A DNA stretch of 64,000 nucleotides from Clonostachys chloroleuca (GCA_037952775.1 JBANAY010000003.1:36332001-36396000); one strand, 5' to 3'. Positions 51,628 to 64,000 are shown, counted from the first letter of the stretch. The notes: generated from the sequence alone by a model not told the origin. Program-made: numbers and translations.

Positions 51628-53890
51628 CTGAGGTGCAGCTCTATTATTGTATATAATTACTGTATAACCTGTATATATCATGCTTTGATCGATATCACCC
51701 GCTCCAAGTCTCAGATGTAGACATGCCTCATTGTTCAAGAACCGGTCTTCTGGCTTTGATTGAGTCCTCAGAACTGGTAGAGACGTGATCTGAGGTTTTA
51801 TATTTGAGTGATACCATACTATGACCGGCCAGTGGAGCAGGATAACCTGCAACAGTTAAGGTAGATGAAACAAGAAGCCCGCAGTACATACGTAATGTGG
51901 CTTGAAGATTGGGTTATTTCCTGTCCTATACTGGCCGCCAAAAGAGGAGTGACGGGTAGTAGAGTAAATGTCGCCCTCACGACTTGGAAGAGTTATCGCA
52001 CGTTGGTCTGGTATATCTGCACCGTATCTTAGCACACTCAACTGCACTCAACAAGTAGATATTAAAGTACTGATGGGTATTTTTGAATACCACGAGCTGT
52101 GGAAACGCAGACACTGTTCCACATGACATCTCGGTTTTTGTTCAGGAGATGCCCGACAGACATCAGACTGTTCATCATCCTGCGATATTGTCTATTTGAG
52201 ATGAGCGAATGATATGTTTGGGCTTAGGAAGATGAAATAGTCCCTCGGCCATGCGTGAAACCCGGATGGCGATCTCTGAAATGTTTTCAGAATCGAGCCG
52301 TTGGTATTAGGGTCTGAGATAGACTCCGTACTTAGAAAGGTAACCTTGGCCTGCCTATTTAATAACCATATCTCGCATGTGTAGCTTTGACACTCTGTAG
52401 GCCAGGCTCCTTTATATCTACTCATCAATATGTCGCATTATTCGGATCACTACCTCTGCGATAAATCGTTCCTCTCCTCTCCGGTTCTGGCAGTTGATAC
52501 CACCGAACCTGACAGCAGGGCTATTCTCCTCAATGGAGATCAAACGGCGACCGTTATAGCTTAGTTTCGTAGTTTTCCTTGTCTATCGGTCTGCTACCTC
52601 TTGTCATCTCATCTGTGAACTGAGAAGATTGACTAATCCCATAGGCATCTGTCGTCAGCTTAAGTATTCGCGTGGGGGTTTTACTACTGCAACCAGCTAA
52701 CATCACGATTGCCTGCCTCTCACCTCCCACGTCAACAAAGAAATGCTACCCTACCCACATGGCTTCATTAAAGGGAGAGGAAGATGTTGTTTCTTTGCTC
52801 CTCACAACCTACTTCTCCAGAGGCTCCCACCGGGGATGTTCTTGTCAAAAATTCCACTTCACCTCCTTCATGAACAGTCGCAAATTAACTTTGATGAAGC
52901 TAAAACTGGCGTGAAAACCATTAAACCTGAGATAATTTTAATAAGAAATGGGCTAATGGAACGAATATCTCGACCTGTGCGATTGCTCATCGGTAGAAAA
53001 GCTGGATGCGATTTGGTAGGACTGGATGATAGCAACATCATGACAAAGCATTGTTTTGTGATTACGGTAGTGAAGATTTGCAAACCCTCTTACACCACCA
53101 GGCCATCGGATGTCGATAGGCTTGGCTTCCCTAAACTAATGGACCGTCCAGCCCTTGCTAGAACGATTGGTGGCGACAATTGGCCGGAGAAGGAGGCCGG
53201 GTGGCTTCGATGGAGATTGCCAAGGCGTCGGCGCAAATCAGGTGCACGGGGTACTAAACACTGCAACATCTTTGCGTTTACGAGACACCAGAAAGAGTGG
53301 TTGCCTACGACTGCCAAGTGAGAATGCCAACGCAAATGTTTTGAAGGTTCAGGAATGGAGCGTCTTTGGGGTGGGCTTGGCTGCGACGATGGCAATCAGA
53401 TGAATCTTGGCAAGTCGTAGCAGGCGGTGATATAAGCAGGGATGAGATGTCACTATGAACGTGGAAGGGATGTTGGCGCTGCCCTCCTATTGTAATGGAA
53501 ACGAGACTATTGCTTCTAGAAGCCGTAGGGGAGGGTGGATGGCCATTTTTATTATCCCATTTACGTGGGACCATTTCCATCTCGCAGCATATTTCACTCG
53601 GCTGTCGTCGGGGCAGTAAGATCAGATCCGACAAGCTCCCGACATCAGCTCATTGGAACCGAAAAGGTTCATATGGGCCGTGGATATAATTTCCTGACCT
53701 GGAACCTCCAATACGAATTAACAAAATCTAACGGTTGCCAGTACGAAAGGGGATGTAGGCTCAGCAAGTGAACAGGCGACTTCCGAACCATTAAAAAATT
53801 GGAGGGGTCAATGTCATCCCTGCATTAGCGCCAACTCTTGTTTGAATCATGTCCCCCTGTACACTTGTGAATCGATGTGCTCAAATCTAG
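51628..53890. other. gene-free 2.3 kb
   Basis: A 192-codon plus frame (52743-53321) is present but has no recognisable domain and an unlikely composition. Otherwise only short frames. No repeats stand out. Confidence 0.4.
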
Positions 53891-55486
53891 TTAATCGGCA
53901 CCCTCATCGAGCCACTCTGCAAATAAAGCTGTGGACTTGGGCTGGCGAGTGGCCCTCGTGGGTGGGTTGCGGGGGGCTGCCCTGGCATCATCTGGCGAAG
54001 GCTGCTCGCTGGCATCAGCTTCTTGAGAAGCCATGTGGCTTTGCATTAGCTCCAGTCGTTGCGCCATCCAAGCAGCGAGGCCGGCAAACATGCCAACCTT
54101 TGGCCATCTGCGACAGAATCTGGCGAGAGCCTCATGCTGGCCCTGGATGAACTGCATCTGGATGTCTGGCGTGGTTGGTTTCCCTATCAACGGAGCAACA
54201 AGGTTCGATAGCTTCTGGAGGCAGATGGGGCACAGATAGGGCGGCTGGCGGGCATCCTCGGCGAGATTGGCAGTCCCTTGCATGACACAGGCGAAGAACG
54301 AGCAGTGGTCGAGGACCATGCAGTGGCCTATCTCGTGGGACATGGTCCTGGCCGTACGGGACATCCATAACTGGGAATAGTCCTCCGTTGTTCTAGGCAC
54401 GAGATACTGGCTGGCCCCCCGTACAGCCGAGGCAAGTGGTGAGGTTTCACCAACTGGGATGGTTGGCACGCTGGGCGGTTTGACCTTCTTGCCTCGCTTC
54501 CTGGGAGGTTCCGCCGTCGTCTGACAAAGCCCGTCTACATATGCTCTGCAGTGCGACGCTGGCCACATGTGCTCTCGGTCAATGCCCGAGTAACGATCTA
54601 AGGACGGATGATACCGAAATGACGAGACAATAGCCACGCGACTAGACCCCCATGCTCTCCCACAGCAGAAATCGTCTTCATCGTCTTCGTAGAGATCATG
54701 GTGGGTTAGCATGACAATTGAATAGGCATCCGGTGGGATATGGGCAAGCATAGCGTCCGTAATATCGCTTAGATTCAATTGCTGCTTTGCAATACCGTCT
54801 AGTGATGGTCTATATCGGACACCGACCAGCTCGCCAGTCGGAGCGGCTGGCTCCAGACCGAGATAGGTGTCATGCCCCTTTCTCGATTTCGAGCTCCGCG
54901 CTGTCGAAGATCCGGATGAGGTCCCGTTCCCGGTCCACGATCGCCACAGATACTGTGGCCTAAAGACCTTGATCTCCATAGGGTGGTAGAAGGCGCGCAG
55001 ATAGTCGCACAGATCCTCCACCGTTGGGGCTGCTAGCTGGCCAGACGGGAGGCTTGGCACCTTCTGGCCCCTCGGCACCTGGGGTTCCGCCCAGCCCTTC
55101 ATGAGGGACTGGACCTCGTCCGTCTCATCGGGGGGTGGGATGACGTAGAGAGTCTTTCTGCGGTTGGTGATCTGTCTCCCAGGGCCGCGAGAGTACTTGA
55201 ACCACTCTTTGAAGGTCTGCGGATCATCGTCCTCGGGGTCCTGGGCGATCTCGTCGTCTGGGAGAACCAACGGACCGGGAAAGACTGACGGATTATTGAA
55301 GACCTGTGCCGGTGTAGCCAGCTCGTCAGCGTTTGTGGAGGTCAATCTCCCGGTGAGGGTGGCCGCCTCGAGGCGACTGTGGGCCGCTGGGCGCGAGAAG
55401 CCAGCAATAGCGGCTTCAGGCGACGAGTCGACGTAGAGGGTGTCGTGGGCACAGCAGCCACTTGCGTTTCTAAGGGGTGGGGGCAT
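53891..55486 (-). CDS. archaemetzincin-type metalloprotease
   Basis: Intronless. Start taken at ATG 55484-55486 (MPPPLRNASGCCAHDTLYV), giving 531 residues; an ATG at 55552 would add 22. The zinc site is complete: HEIGHCMVLDHCSFFACVM with a CPIC pair 17 residues after the Met, exactly the archaemetzincin pattern HExxHxxxxxHCxxxxCxM...CxxC. Upstream it has the family segments DITDAMLAHIPPDAYSIVML, HHDLYEDDEDDFCCGRAWGS and SSFRYHPSL. The long N-terminal part (GWAEPQVPRGQKVPSLPSGQ, VEDLCDYLRAFYHPMEIKVF) is typical of fungal members, which are larger than human AMZ. It ends with a Gln/Ala-rich tail. The predicted role is a cytosolic zinc protease; substrates are unknown. Confidence 0.88.
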   Translation of the reverse strand: MPPPLRNASGCCAHDTLYVDSSPEAAIAGFSRPAAHSRLEAATLTGRLTSTNADELATPAQVFNNPSVFPGPLVLPDDEIAQDPEDDDPQTFKEWFKYSRGPGRQITNRRKTLYVIPPPDETDEVQSLMKGWAEPQVPRGQKVPSLPSGQLAAPTVEDLCDYLRAFYHPMEIKVFRPQYLWRSWTGNGTSSGSSTARSSKSRKGHDTYLGLEPAAPTGELVGVRYRPSLDGIAKQQLNLSDITDAMLAHIPPDAYSIVMLTHHDLYEDDEDDFCCGRAWGSSRVAIVSSFRYHPSLDRYSGIDREHMWPASHCRAYVDGLCQTTAEPPRKRGKKVKPPSVPTIPVGETSPLASAVRGASQYLVPRTTEDYSQLWMSRTARTMSHEIGHCMVLDHCSFFACVMQGTANLAEDARQPPYLCPICLQKLSNLVAPLIGKPTTPDIQMQFIQGQHEALARFCRRWPKVGMFAGLAAWMAQRLELMQSHMASQEADASEQPSPDDARAAPRNPPTRATRQPKSTALFAEWLDEGAD

Positions 55487-57127
55487 TTCGGCCTCGTCGG
55501 CAATGGCTGTGGCTAATGGCGGCCTTGGCTGACTCCGAGTACATTCGAACAAGGTCTAGAGGCTGCTGGTGACTGAGTCGTGAACCAACAGAGATGTGGT
55601 GGGAAAAATGAAAATGAATGCAAGGAAGACTTTGCCTCTGGCGAGATTACGCCGCATCTTGAAGGATGAAAAGAAAAAACCATTAGCTTCCAACCCGCAG
55701 ATGCAGCTAGGCAGCAGCGCCTCATAGTGCTTTGAAGCCATCCAGTTCGTGTTTGGTGAATTTTGGTGATGTTTTTAGAGTGCTGATGGCGCCTGCTGTT
55801 GATCAGGCACGGCACAGTCCAAGACCATGAGTCTGTCGGACTTCGGCTTTGAGAATGCACAGCGCCGTGCACGACTCAGGTACCTGCTGCAGATGGGGCT
55901 GGTAGCGGGAGGCTTAGCAGGAGGTACCGCCTAAGCTGGCCGTCTCTCACCCTCCCGGTCACATTTCGGCCCCGACAGGGATTAGACGATGATTAACCGA
56001 GCTGCACAACGGTACCTGGGCACTGCCATCGGCCTAAGGGTTTAGCTCAGCAGCAGTTGGTCGCTGCTCGGCGGCGATTGGACTCGCTAGACCCTCTAAA
56101 GCTGGATACCCGATGGCGCTAATTTCATTTATTGATCGAGGCTGGCCGACTTGGACTTGGCAGATTCTTCGCGACTGAAGAAACTTATGACACATACCCG
56201 CGGTCGGATTCAGGGGAAGAGGGCCCCGCGGTTTGATAAACATCAAGCGGTGGGCCGTGGACTCGCACTCGCCCATGGGGGAGATCAGGCGAGAAATGGG
56301 GAGGTCTGCTCTGCCTGCTCATCGATCAATAACTCATCGGTATGCATGTCTTGGATGGAATGCAGGTCAGGCCTAGTCTGATCGGATCGGATGTGAGGTG
56401 GCATCTGAGCCGCACTCGATATTAATTAATCAATCTGACATTCTTCTAGAAGCTGCCGACGCCTCCGCCACGTGAAAACGTTGGCTCTTCAGCTGGAGGG
56501 TAAGACTGCAGGCCGGGGGCATAGCGGGCAGTCCTTTCATATGTGGCGAGGCAGTATATACCGCAAAGGTTTGGTATCAGCCAGTCGTTTGGCCTCGCCC
56601 GGTTGTCTAGTGGCCGGCATCCCACTAGAGGTCACCCCATCCCCTTGCCTTTGTGGATGAATCCACTCGCTAGACCCGTTCATCGTCATGGAGGGAGGGT
56701 CGGAGATAGTCGCTCTCGTTGGTTGACTGGCTCTGCGTTGGTCTGGATCACAGCTGCCAGCTCCGGTGGGTGTGTGGCCGCCAATTTTATTCAACCAGAC
56801 GTGGAAAAACATGCGGCTGACGCAACCATCTTCTCTGTTGGTTAGTCTCCCCAGGGGACGCCTCCATTGATGGATAAAACTGATCGCCTTCCCAGCTGCG
56901 GGCCCCAGATCGCATGTTCCAGTCTCTCGTTCCCATGCATGCATGTCAGCGCATCATGCTTCATAGTGGGTTGAACGAACCGTGTCGATCCTCATAAGAC
57001 TCTTCTGATTTCTTTTCCCTCGCCGCTCCGCTCCTCTCCCCTGCTCCTCCATCTTCGTCATTGAAGATTTGTGAAGAACCACTGAAGCAGTTCATGAGAA
57101 GCGCTTTGATCACATCAACCGCCCACC
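55487..57127. other. intergenic, no gene seen
   Basis: Divergent region between the metalloprotease and the receptor gene, so it should hold both promoters. No coding signal. Confidence 0.4.
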
Positions 57128-58611
57128 ATGCTCGCCCTCGAGCCTGAGTCTTGGGTATGGTATGCCTTGTCATGGGTGATTGTACTGATCCGGATGTAAG
57201 GCATTTTCCTCGCAAACTCTTGAAGCTCATCTGATATCTTATCTTTTCTTCTAGGGCCTCGCGAAAGCTTGTGCTTGGGTCATGGAGGAAGCTGCAAATT
57301 GATGACTATCTGATGCTCGTCGCCATGGTATGCTGAAGTCTCTGTGATGTGATGCAGTCATCGTAGCTTCGCTGTATGTTGACCGATTTGATGCCAGGCT
57401 ACCGATACCGTGCTCATTGTGTCTATGAACATCGTTGCTAGAACGTCGAGTAACCTGATTGACCCTAGTTTGCATGAGCAACTCACGCCGGAGAATATCG
57501 CCGAACGAGTCTATGGTTCCAAGATGGTCTTGGTTGTGGAGCAGATGCAATGTGTGACCATTTGGATGGTCAAGGCGTGCATCTTGCTCATGTACCACCG
57601 ATTGACGTATGTTTCCGTGCCTGGATGAGCCATCACCGTCGTTGCCGTGTTCAACATCTGATCGAACCCTCTAACGTCACATAGGATGAGTTTGAAGCAG
57701 AATCTGGCTGTCAAAATCGTGGCCGGATATACTCTGGGATCCTTTATCCTGATGGAGATTCTCTACTTGGGAGTCTGGTGCAGACCATTCACAGAGTACT
57801 GGGCTGTTCCACCTGCAAGCAGTGAGTCCCGAGTCTGTTTGATCCTGCCGAAGTCCAATCGTTTGCTGATGTGTGTACCAACCAGCCCAATGTTCGGCTG
57901 CGACAAACCATCTGATTACCAATGCCGTTTTCAACCTTTCGTCCGATATCATGATCATCTTGATCCCCATGCCCGTGTTCCTGAAGTCGACTCTTGGCCT
58001 CAAAAAGAAGGCTGTTCTTTGCGGTATCTTCGCTGTTGGACTTTTCACGGTACGTCAAAGAATACCCAGGCTCATCAATACTTAGCCCCCCTAATACTCA
58101 CAATCCTCAGATCTTGTCCGCCATCCTCAGCAAATACTACAGTTTCAACCAGCCCTTCGGTGTCGACTGGACCTACTGGTACATTCGCGAATCCTCCACC
58201 GCCATCATCACGGCCAACTTGCCCCTCACCTGGTCGCTCCTCCAGAAGTGCTTCGGCCTCAAGTCCTTCAAGGACTACTCGAACCCCTACTCGAACCAGA
58301 ACACCAACTCGCGCTTCCGGTCGACCACGTACGGCCGGCAGAGCAACAAGCGCGGCGGCACGCGCTCCGCCAGCCAGGAGCGCATCACCAACGTGCCCCT
58401 CAAGATCTACCAGAAGCGCGAGGTGCAGGTCACCAACGCGCCCGTGAGCCCGACGCGCATAGAGTCCTCGGAAGAGTCGCTGCCCCTCCCCGACCAGCTG
58501 AGGACGACGGTGCACGTGAGGGGCGGCAACGCGAGCTCGCACAATGAGGAGACGGCCTCGGAGAGGTCGGTGGCCGGCGCCGTGAACGTGCATGTCGCGA
58601 ATGGCGTGTGA
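57128..58611 (+). CDS. rhodopsin-domain (PTH11-like) seven-helix membrane protein
   Basis: Six exons, join(57128..57195,57255..57327,57398..57606,57685..57821,57886..58049,58111..58611), 383 residues; each junction keeps the frame with GT-AG sites. Seven helices start with WYALSWVIVLI and continue through DDYLMLVAMATDTVLIVSMN, MVLVVEQMQCVTIWMVKACI, NLAVKIVAGYTLGSFILMEI and NLSSDIMIILIPMPVF. The family block VPPAS-TQCSAATNHLITNAV is clear, with the WCRPF preceding it. The ~130-residue cytosolic tail is Ser/Arg-rich. It lacks an N-terminal CFEM domain. In plant-associated fungi such proteins are candidate surface sensors. The ligand is unknown. Confidence 0.85.
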
Positions 58612-59234
58612 AGCACCCCCGGCACTGTATTAATTTCTTGAACCTATATCTTTGTTTCCCACATATTTTGACATAATATTTTGTATTTGAAGGCATATAG
58701 AGATGACACATTATGAATAGAAAGTCTCACGGAAGAGACAGGTTACCCTTGTTTCGGTCGACTCAGATCGCTGGATTTGACATGTAGATGATGGGAAGGT
58801 ATTGTAAGTCGTTGCTTGAGAAGACGTTGAAGTTGGCAACATTCTTAGTAAGTCTTTAGATTCCTTCCACAACCCAATGTAACCACACTCTGGAAGTAAT
58901 CAAGCGGCATTAGTCAATCAGGGAGGTGCGATGACAGATCTGGCACCCATCACCCGCGGCTCTCATTATCCGGATTGAAGCCATCTCGACTGCCCCACGG
59001 GGAATCCTTCAGGCGGGGGAGGGGCATCGGTGTATGGGATCGGCGCCATGATAATACACCTTGAGTTACCTGTTCAGGAAGATGCTTTTCCGGGGCGTGG
59101 AGGTGATGCTTGCCATCCTTTGGTGTGGTTATTACCAGGCCAGAGCGCCGTTACCTAGACTTGGATCTGGTTAGAGACGAGCAACTGTCTTCTTTCGATA
59201 TACGCCTACAGGTTGTCGGATTGAGTCTTGCAAC
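58612..59234. other. intergenic, no gene seen
   Basis: 3' flank of the receptor gene and promoter of the P450 gene. No coding signal. Confidence 0.4.
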
Positions 59235-60924
59235 ATGGCAGCCTTGGACCCGACATCAAATGGCTTTGTGAGCTTGCCGTTGCTGGCATTCAGCCTTGCG
59301 CTGGTGGTAAGTATCGAAGAACTATACATTCTTCTTTGTCGAGTCATCGGCTTCTGACCATTGATACAGGGAATCGCATACTTGATCTGTATCGCCATCT
59401 ACCGTCTCTACTTTCACCGTCTATCCAAATATCCAGGCCCCTTCCTGAACAGAATCTCTCCCCTGCCGCTTTCCATCGCCCTGCTCCGAGGCCGCCTCCC
59501 CTTCTACGTCAAGCACATCCACGACAGATATGGCCCCGTCGTCCGCCTCACACCCACCGAGCTCTCCTTCAACTCGGAGCGATCCTGGAAGGATATCTAT
59601 GGCTCCCGCCCGGGCCACGCCAACTTCCACAAGGACCCCATTCACGTCGGCTCCGTCCAGGCCGTCCCGGGAGCCGTCACAATCACCATGGCCAACGACG
59701 CCGACCACGCCCGCCAGCGCCGCGCCCTCTCCCACGCCTTCAGCACCAAGGCCCTCCTCGAGCAGGAGAGCCTCATAACGTCCTACATCGACGCCCTCCG
59801 CGACATCGCGAACCAGCATGCCCGCGAGGGCCGTGTCTGCAACCTCGCTGACTGGCTCTCTTATACTACTTTCGACATCATCGGCCACCTCTCCCTCGGC
59901 GAGCCCTTTGGCTGCCTCACCTCCTCCGACCTCCGCTTCTGGGTCGGGCTCATCTCCGAGTCCATCAAGGCGGGTGCCGTCGAGCAGGCCGCCCGCCGCC
60001 TCGCCACGACGGGCTCTTGGATGCAAAAGCTCCTCCTCCGGCTCCTCGCGCCGCCGGAGCTGCGCCAGCAGCGCGTGCGGCACCTCGAGTACTCGCGCGA
60101 GAAGATCCTCAAGCGCATCGCCGCGCCGGGAGGTAATAGTACGCACAGGGACTTTCTGCACTACCTCCTCCGGCAGGGCGACAAGGAGAACCTGAACCAG
60201 GACGAGATCATAGTGAATGGGGCGCTCTTCATCATAGCGGGATCCGAGACGACGGGGAGCTTCATGACGGGGCTGTTCAACCACCTCCTCCGCCCAGAGA
60301 ACAGGCGCGCGTACGAGAAGCTGAGGGACGAGATACGCGGCGAGTTCGCACGGGACGAGGACATCACCTGTGAGCGGTTGTCCAAGCTGCCCTGGCTGAG
60401 CGCCGTGCTCGAGGAAGGGCTGCGCATCTTCCCCTCCGCGCCCATCGGCTTCACGAGGCAAGTCCCCGCGGGAGGGGACTCGGTGGACGGGGAGGTGCTT
60501 CCGGGGGGAACGACGGTGTCGACGTGCATGTGGGCGGCCACGCACGCGCCCGAGAACTTTGCTGATCCGTATTCGTTCCGGCCGGAGAGGTGGCTTGATC
60601 GGGAGAAGGCGACGGATAGGCTGGGGGCTAGTAATCCGTTTTCGCTTGGTCCGAGGGGGTGTATTGGTCGCAAGTGAGTTTTTTTTTAAGTTAACCTGAA
60701 ATGTTTGATGTGAGGTGTGTTTGCTGACTTTGGGTTTTAGCTTGTCTTATATGGAGCAAAGGCTGATTGTGGCCAAGCTGCTTTGGCATAATGATATTGA
60801 GATGACGGGGGATGAGTCGTGGAGGGTTTGGGATCCTGTGAATGACCATGAGAATATGCAGGTGTTTACGAACTGGATCAAGATGCCTTTGAATGTGAGG
60901 TTGATTCCGCGGAAAATGGAGTGA
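59235..60924 (+). CDS. cytochrome P450 monooxygenase
   Basis: Three exons, join(59235..59306,59370..60673,60741..60924), 519 residues. Introns are GTAAGT...ATACAG and GTGAGT...TTTTAG; the second interrupts the haem loop right after GCIGR. An N-terminal signal-anchor helix (LPLLAFSLALVGIAYLICIA) is followed by a Pro-rich hinge (KYPGPFLNRISPLP). The I-helix reads FIIAGSETTGS, the K-helix LEEGLR (ExxR), then FRPERW, and the haem-binding FSLGPRGCIGRN supplies the Cys ligand. All catalytic motifs are present. The pattern is close to fungal families related to CYP65/isotrichodermin C-15 hydroxylases. It is an ER-bound oxidase; the substrate is unknown. It lies between the receptor and a sugar transporter. 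Confidence 0.92.
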
Positions 60925-61073
60925 TATAATATTCCAGCTTGTAGGGCGAGTTAAATCATATTTGAACATCATGATTGCCTCACGAGGCATGAAGTAATGC
61001 ATCTATTCATTCATCATATAAGAATAAACATAAAGGGAATCTATAAAATACAAGACCAGCGACGTGGTGATGC

Positions 61074-62883
61074 CTAGACATGCTCCTCGCGCGAGACATG
61101 CGCGTCAAGAACCCCATTCCCGTCATCGGCGCTCTTCTTCTTCTCCGTACCGGCAGACCCAGAGACACTGAGCTTCCTGAAATGCGCCTCGTCTCTCTGC
61201 ATGCGGGTGATGTAACCAGGAGGCACCCACTTGTGGCTCGTCCACGGCTTGAGGCCGGGCTGGCTGTACATGAGGTCGACGTTCTCCAGGCTGAGGGTGC
61301 GGGATTCGTAAAGGAAGAACCAGGTGACAAGAGCAGCGCACAAATTGGTCCCGGCGAACACGAAGCCGTAGTAGTAGCTGATCCCATCTGTCGCAAGTGG
61401 GGTGAGGAAGCCAACCATGACTGCGATTTAATTTGTTAGCTTACATTCGAGAGCTCATAGTGAAGAGATATGCTTACAGTTTCCAAGCCAGTTTGCGGCG
61501 GTGGCAAGAGACGCCTGTTTGGCGCGGGTTCTGAGGGGGAATGTCTCGCCGATTACGACCCAGGCCATCGGACCCCAAGTCCCGGCGAAGGAGGCGATGA
61601 ACATGCACGCGGACACAATCATTACGATACCCGAGGTGCTATTGTCCTCCGGAGGTAGCGAAGTGCCAATGGCGGCGAACACGACGAGCCAAACAGACTG
61701 CCAGATGGCGCCGAGGAAAAGCGGCCACCGGCGGCCGTATCTCTCGACGACATAGAGACCGTAGAATGTCATGGCGACGTTGACGGCGCCGAGGATGAGC
61801 TGCGTCTTGATTGGGTCCTCGATGCCGGCTGATTTGAAGATGGTGCTGCCGTAGTACATGAAGAAGTTGATGCCAGTCCACTGCTGCAGGAAGTGAATCC
61901 CCATGCCCAGGAACGTACGGTAGACAAGCTTGGGGATGCTCGTGTTGGGGTTGAAGCACTCCATCCATCCAGAAGTACCAACCTGCTGCTCCTTGTCGAG
62001 GACCTCGCGCATCTCAGTGAGGTCGTCCACCACAAGAGAGTGATTCGCATCGTCCTTCATCCCTCTCAAGCGTGCGAGCGACCGCTGCGCACCCTCCCAG
62101 TCTCCCTTGGAGGCGAGCCAGCGGGGCGACTCGGGGACGGAGAGGACGCCCACGCCCAGGGGCAGGGAGAAGAAGATGCCGAGCCCGATGACGATGCGCC
62201 ACGAGGCGCTCTGGTCCTGGATGGCGCGGACGCCAAAGTTGATGAGGTTGGCGACGAGGATGCCGATGGTGATCATGAGCTGGTACGAGGCCACGACGGC
62301 GCCGCGGATCTCGCGGGGCGCGCACTCGGACTGGAACATGGGCACGCCGACGGAGAGGCTGCCGACGCCCAGGCCGGCGACGAAGCGGCCCATCATCATG
62401 TGGACCCAGCTGCGCATGGCGGTGATCTGGATGACGTTGCCGACGATGAAGACGCCGACAGCCATGGTCAGGCTCTTGCGGCGGCCGAACCAGTCTGCGG
62501 TGCTACAGAATGTAAGTTTTGGGAAGATGTTGCTAGTGTAGGCGCGTGCTGATGTGACTTACTATGCTCCGGACAGAGCACCGATCAGACACCCGATGCT
62601 CATGAGCGAGACGACGAGAGACTGGATGATGGGCTGCCAGTCCTTTGTGCCGTCGGGCTGCTCCTGCGCAAAGCGGTCGATGAAGTCTTCGAAGATGAGC
62701 ATCTGGGAGATCTGGCCGGTGTCATAGCCGAAGAGGAAGCCACCGATGGAGGTGACGACACCGAGGAGAAGGGACTCGGCGCCCACTTCGGCGCCGTTCA
62801 CCTTGACGGACCTGGAATCAGCGTTAGTGAGGGAGTTGGCGAGAGACGAGAAGATGGTACGATACGTACACTTTCCCCAACAT
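61074..62883 (-). CDS. MFS hexose transporter
   Basis: Four exons, complement(join(61074..61420,61478..62502,62563..62811,62870..62883)), 544 residues. The first exon is only 14 bases (MLGKV). The introns (57-60 nt) start GTAAGC, GTAAGT and GTACGT. Twelve helices carry the sugar-porter motifs GGFLFGYDTGQISQ, DWFGRRKS, GRFVAGLGVGSLSVGVPMFQ, VPESPRWL, QQWTGINFFMYYG, ERYGRRWPLFLG and VVIGETFPLRTRAKQ. The C-terminal tail is cytosolic and ends SADDGNGVLDAHVSREEHV. It imports hexoses at the plasma membrane, resembling fungal high-affinity glucose transporters of the HXT/RCO-3 class. It faces the P450 gene tail to tail with about 150 bases between. Confidence 0.92.
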
Positions 62884-64000
62884 GGTGAAAGTAGCGTGAG
62901 ATGGGATTGATGGATGGGCAAATCAATCAATGGCTTAGCATGGAATGGCTGTCTTGCATCTTCTTCGGTTATCCCTCCCGAATGTCTTGGATGGAAGATA
63001 TGGGGCGAGCAGTATGTCTGTCATGCGAAAGGGAGATGGGGAAAACAAGAAAGGCGAGTGAGTGGATTATATAGATATCTTTACCAGTATTTGGGACACC
63101 CTCACGATTCATTCAATCGGTGGAGTTGAGGCAGGCATTGTATCATACCTGGAGTCAGGCGATCAGCTGCCATACGCAGAGGCAGCAAACACTACCGCCA
63201 TGGCCATCAATTGACCTCATCTCGCCCAGGCACAAACGAGGCAGGATGCATGCTATTGGCCAATGCGTAATGCGGCAAGATCAGCAGCGTGGCTCTACCA
63301 ACGTCATTAGATGTCGTCGAGCCCTGATCAAAGGCTGGCCGTGTCGACACTTGCCGCGATCCGGAATAGTGACGAGCTGCCATCGACCGGGACATGACAT
63401 GCAAAGGACATGAGGCAAGGAGGCCATTCTCTTACCGAGCGGCCATCACTGGGGAGCCGTCTGGGGGCGCCCCCTCAGAAGGGCCGAGAGCCAAGTCACA
63501 GTGTTTGTTTTGACCTCGCAATGGCCCGATTGGCAGGAATCGGCTCCGGGTCGAAATATTCAAAGAAATAATTGTGTCAATTTCCTTCTTTTTGATTTAC
63601 ATTCTTTTTCCGGAATTATCTTGGTAGGTAGACTAAACATGCGCTGCAGGCGACAGTGTGCGTAGGCCAAGCGGGTGGTTGGCAATGATTGAGAATGGTA
63701 ACGCGTGTAGAGGCGGTTTTGTCAGTCTGTCAGTGGCTTTTTTTCTCTCTCTCTGCCGTCATCCATCGCGTCAGCCAAGAAATCTCCCACCGGTAACAGC
63801 GACGGAATGTCTCCCCCCGCAGGTAAGCTTAAAGAGTCTGCAGATCAATCGGCGCCCAGAGATGAAAGGGGCTGCGGCCGCTTTTCATTTGGGTTGCACC
63901 AATTTGAACAATTAGCACAATTAGCGAGGAATATTGGCTTTTAGCATTCCGGCTGTGCGCCACCAGGTCATTCTTCTTGGCCCAACTGTTATTCCCATCC
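62884..64000. other. promoter side of transporter, right edge
   Basis: No coding region. It should contain the hexose-transporter promoter. A CTCTCT run lies near 63745. Short frames have no domain signal. Confidence 0.4.

Noticed and set aside
52743..53321. 192-codon plus-strand frame as a gene
   Set aside because: No recognisable motif and no coding-like pattern compared with neighbouring real genes.
50688..62883. Secondary-metabolite gene cluster (sulfotransferase, P450, transporter)
   Set aside because: No polyketide synthase, peptide synthetase, terpene cyclase or pathway regulator. Genes are separated by unrelated ones and the transporter is a sugar porter.

Overview
The window is nuclear DNA of a filamentous ascomycete (Pezizomycotina, probably Sordariomycetes). 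The evidence is short GT-AG introns of 52-91 nt with ACTAAC/CTGAC-type branch sites, genes on both strands with no operons, and families typical of moulds: an alpha/beta-hydrolase-NACHT NLR, a PTH11/rhodopsin-type receptor, a CmcJ-like oxidoreductase, DUF2828, a PRM10/ThrE-type membrane protein, 2EXR fragments and APH-like kinase fragments. The genus cannot be fixed from the sequence alone.

Layout. 0.3-10.1 kb: a PNPOx-FAD reductase fusion, a chromodomain/AT-hook protein, an AT-rich relic (4.7-5.6 kb), a decayed SRPK-like kinase and an intact RRM-like orphan gene (8.7-10.05 kb). 10-16.2 kb: gene-poor, with a spliced-looking tandem duplication at 14.3-14.66 kb. 16.2-22.25 kb: the most unusual region, a mosaic of broken gene pieces (Ulp1-like protease, APH kinase, RRM-like paralogue, 2EXR, an unknown helical protein) separated by about twenty short hairpins. 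22.3-26.4 kb: sparse, with one small single-pass membrane protein. 26.5-46.4 kb: a dense block of housekeeping and accessory genes (HPP protein, DUF2828/vWA protein, PIPK-like kinase, CmcJ-like enzyme, amino-acid permease, NLR, IMP4, PRM10-like). 46.4-50.7 kb: a 4-kb gene desert. 50.7-62.9 kb: sulfotransferase-like protein, archaemetzincin, rhodopsin-like receptor, P450 and sugar transporter.

The hairpins share a near-invariant loop (TAAGTATGT) and a short inner stem that is GCC/GGC in some copies and GGC/GCC in others. Their 7-10 bp outer arms differ completely from copy to copy yet stay complementary. Several have a further outer stem reaching into the flanking gene pieces. One copy (20929-21006) sits in a good GT-AG intron whose removal joins two reading frames, so introner-like elements are one explanation. 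A recombination or transposition hairpin, or a small-RNA precursor, are others. This array is the best candidate here for an undescribed system.

Other points of note: an NLR whose C-terminal region carries a helix-loop-helix instead of repeats, and a one-base frameshift in a poly-C run of the essential IMP4 gene. The genes appear to act independently; no biosynthetic cluster is convincing, although the P450, receptor and transporter are neighbours.
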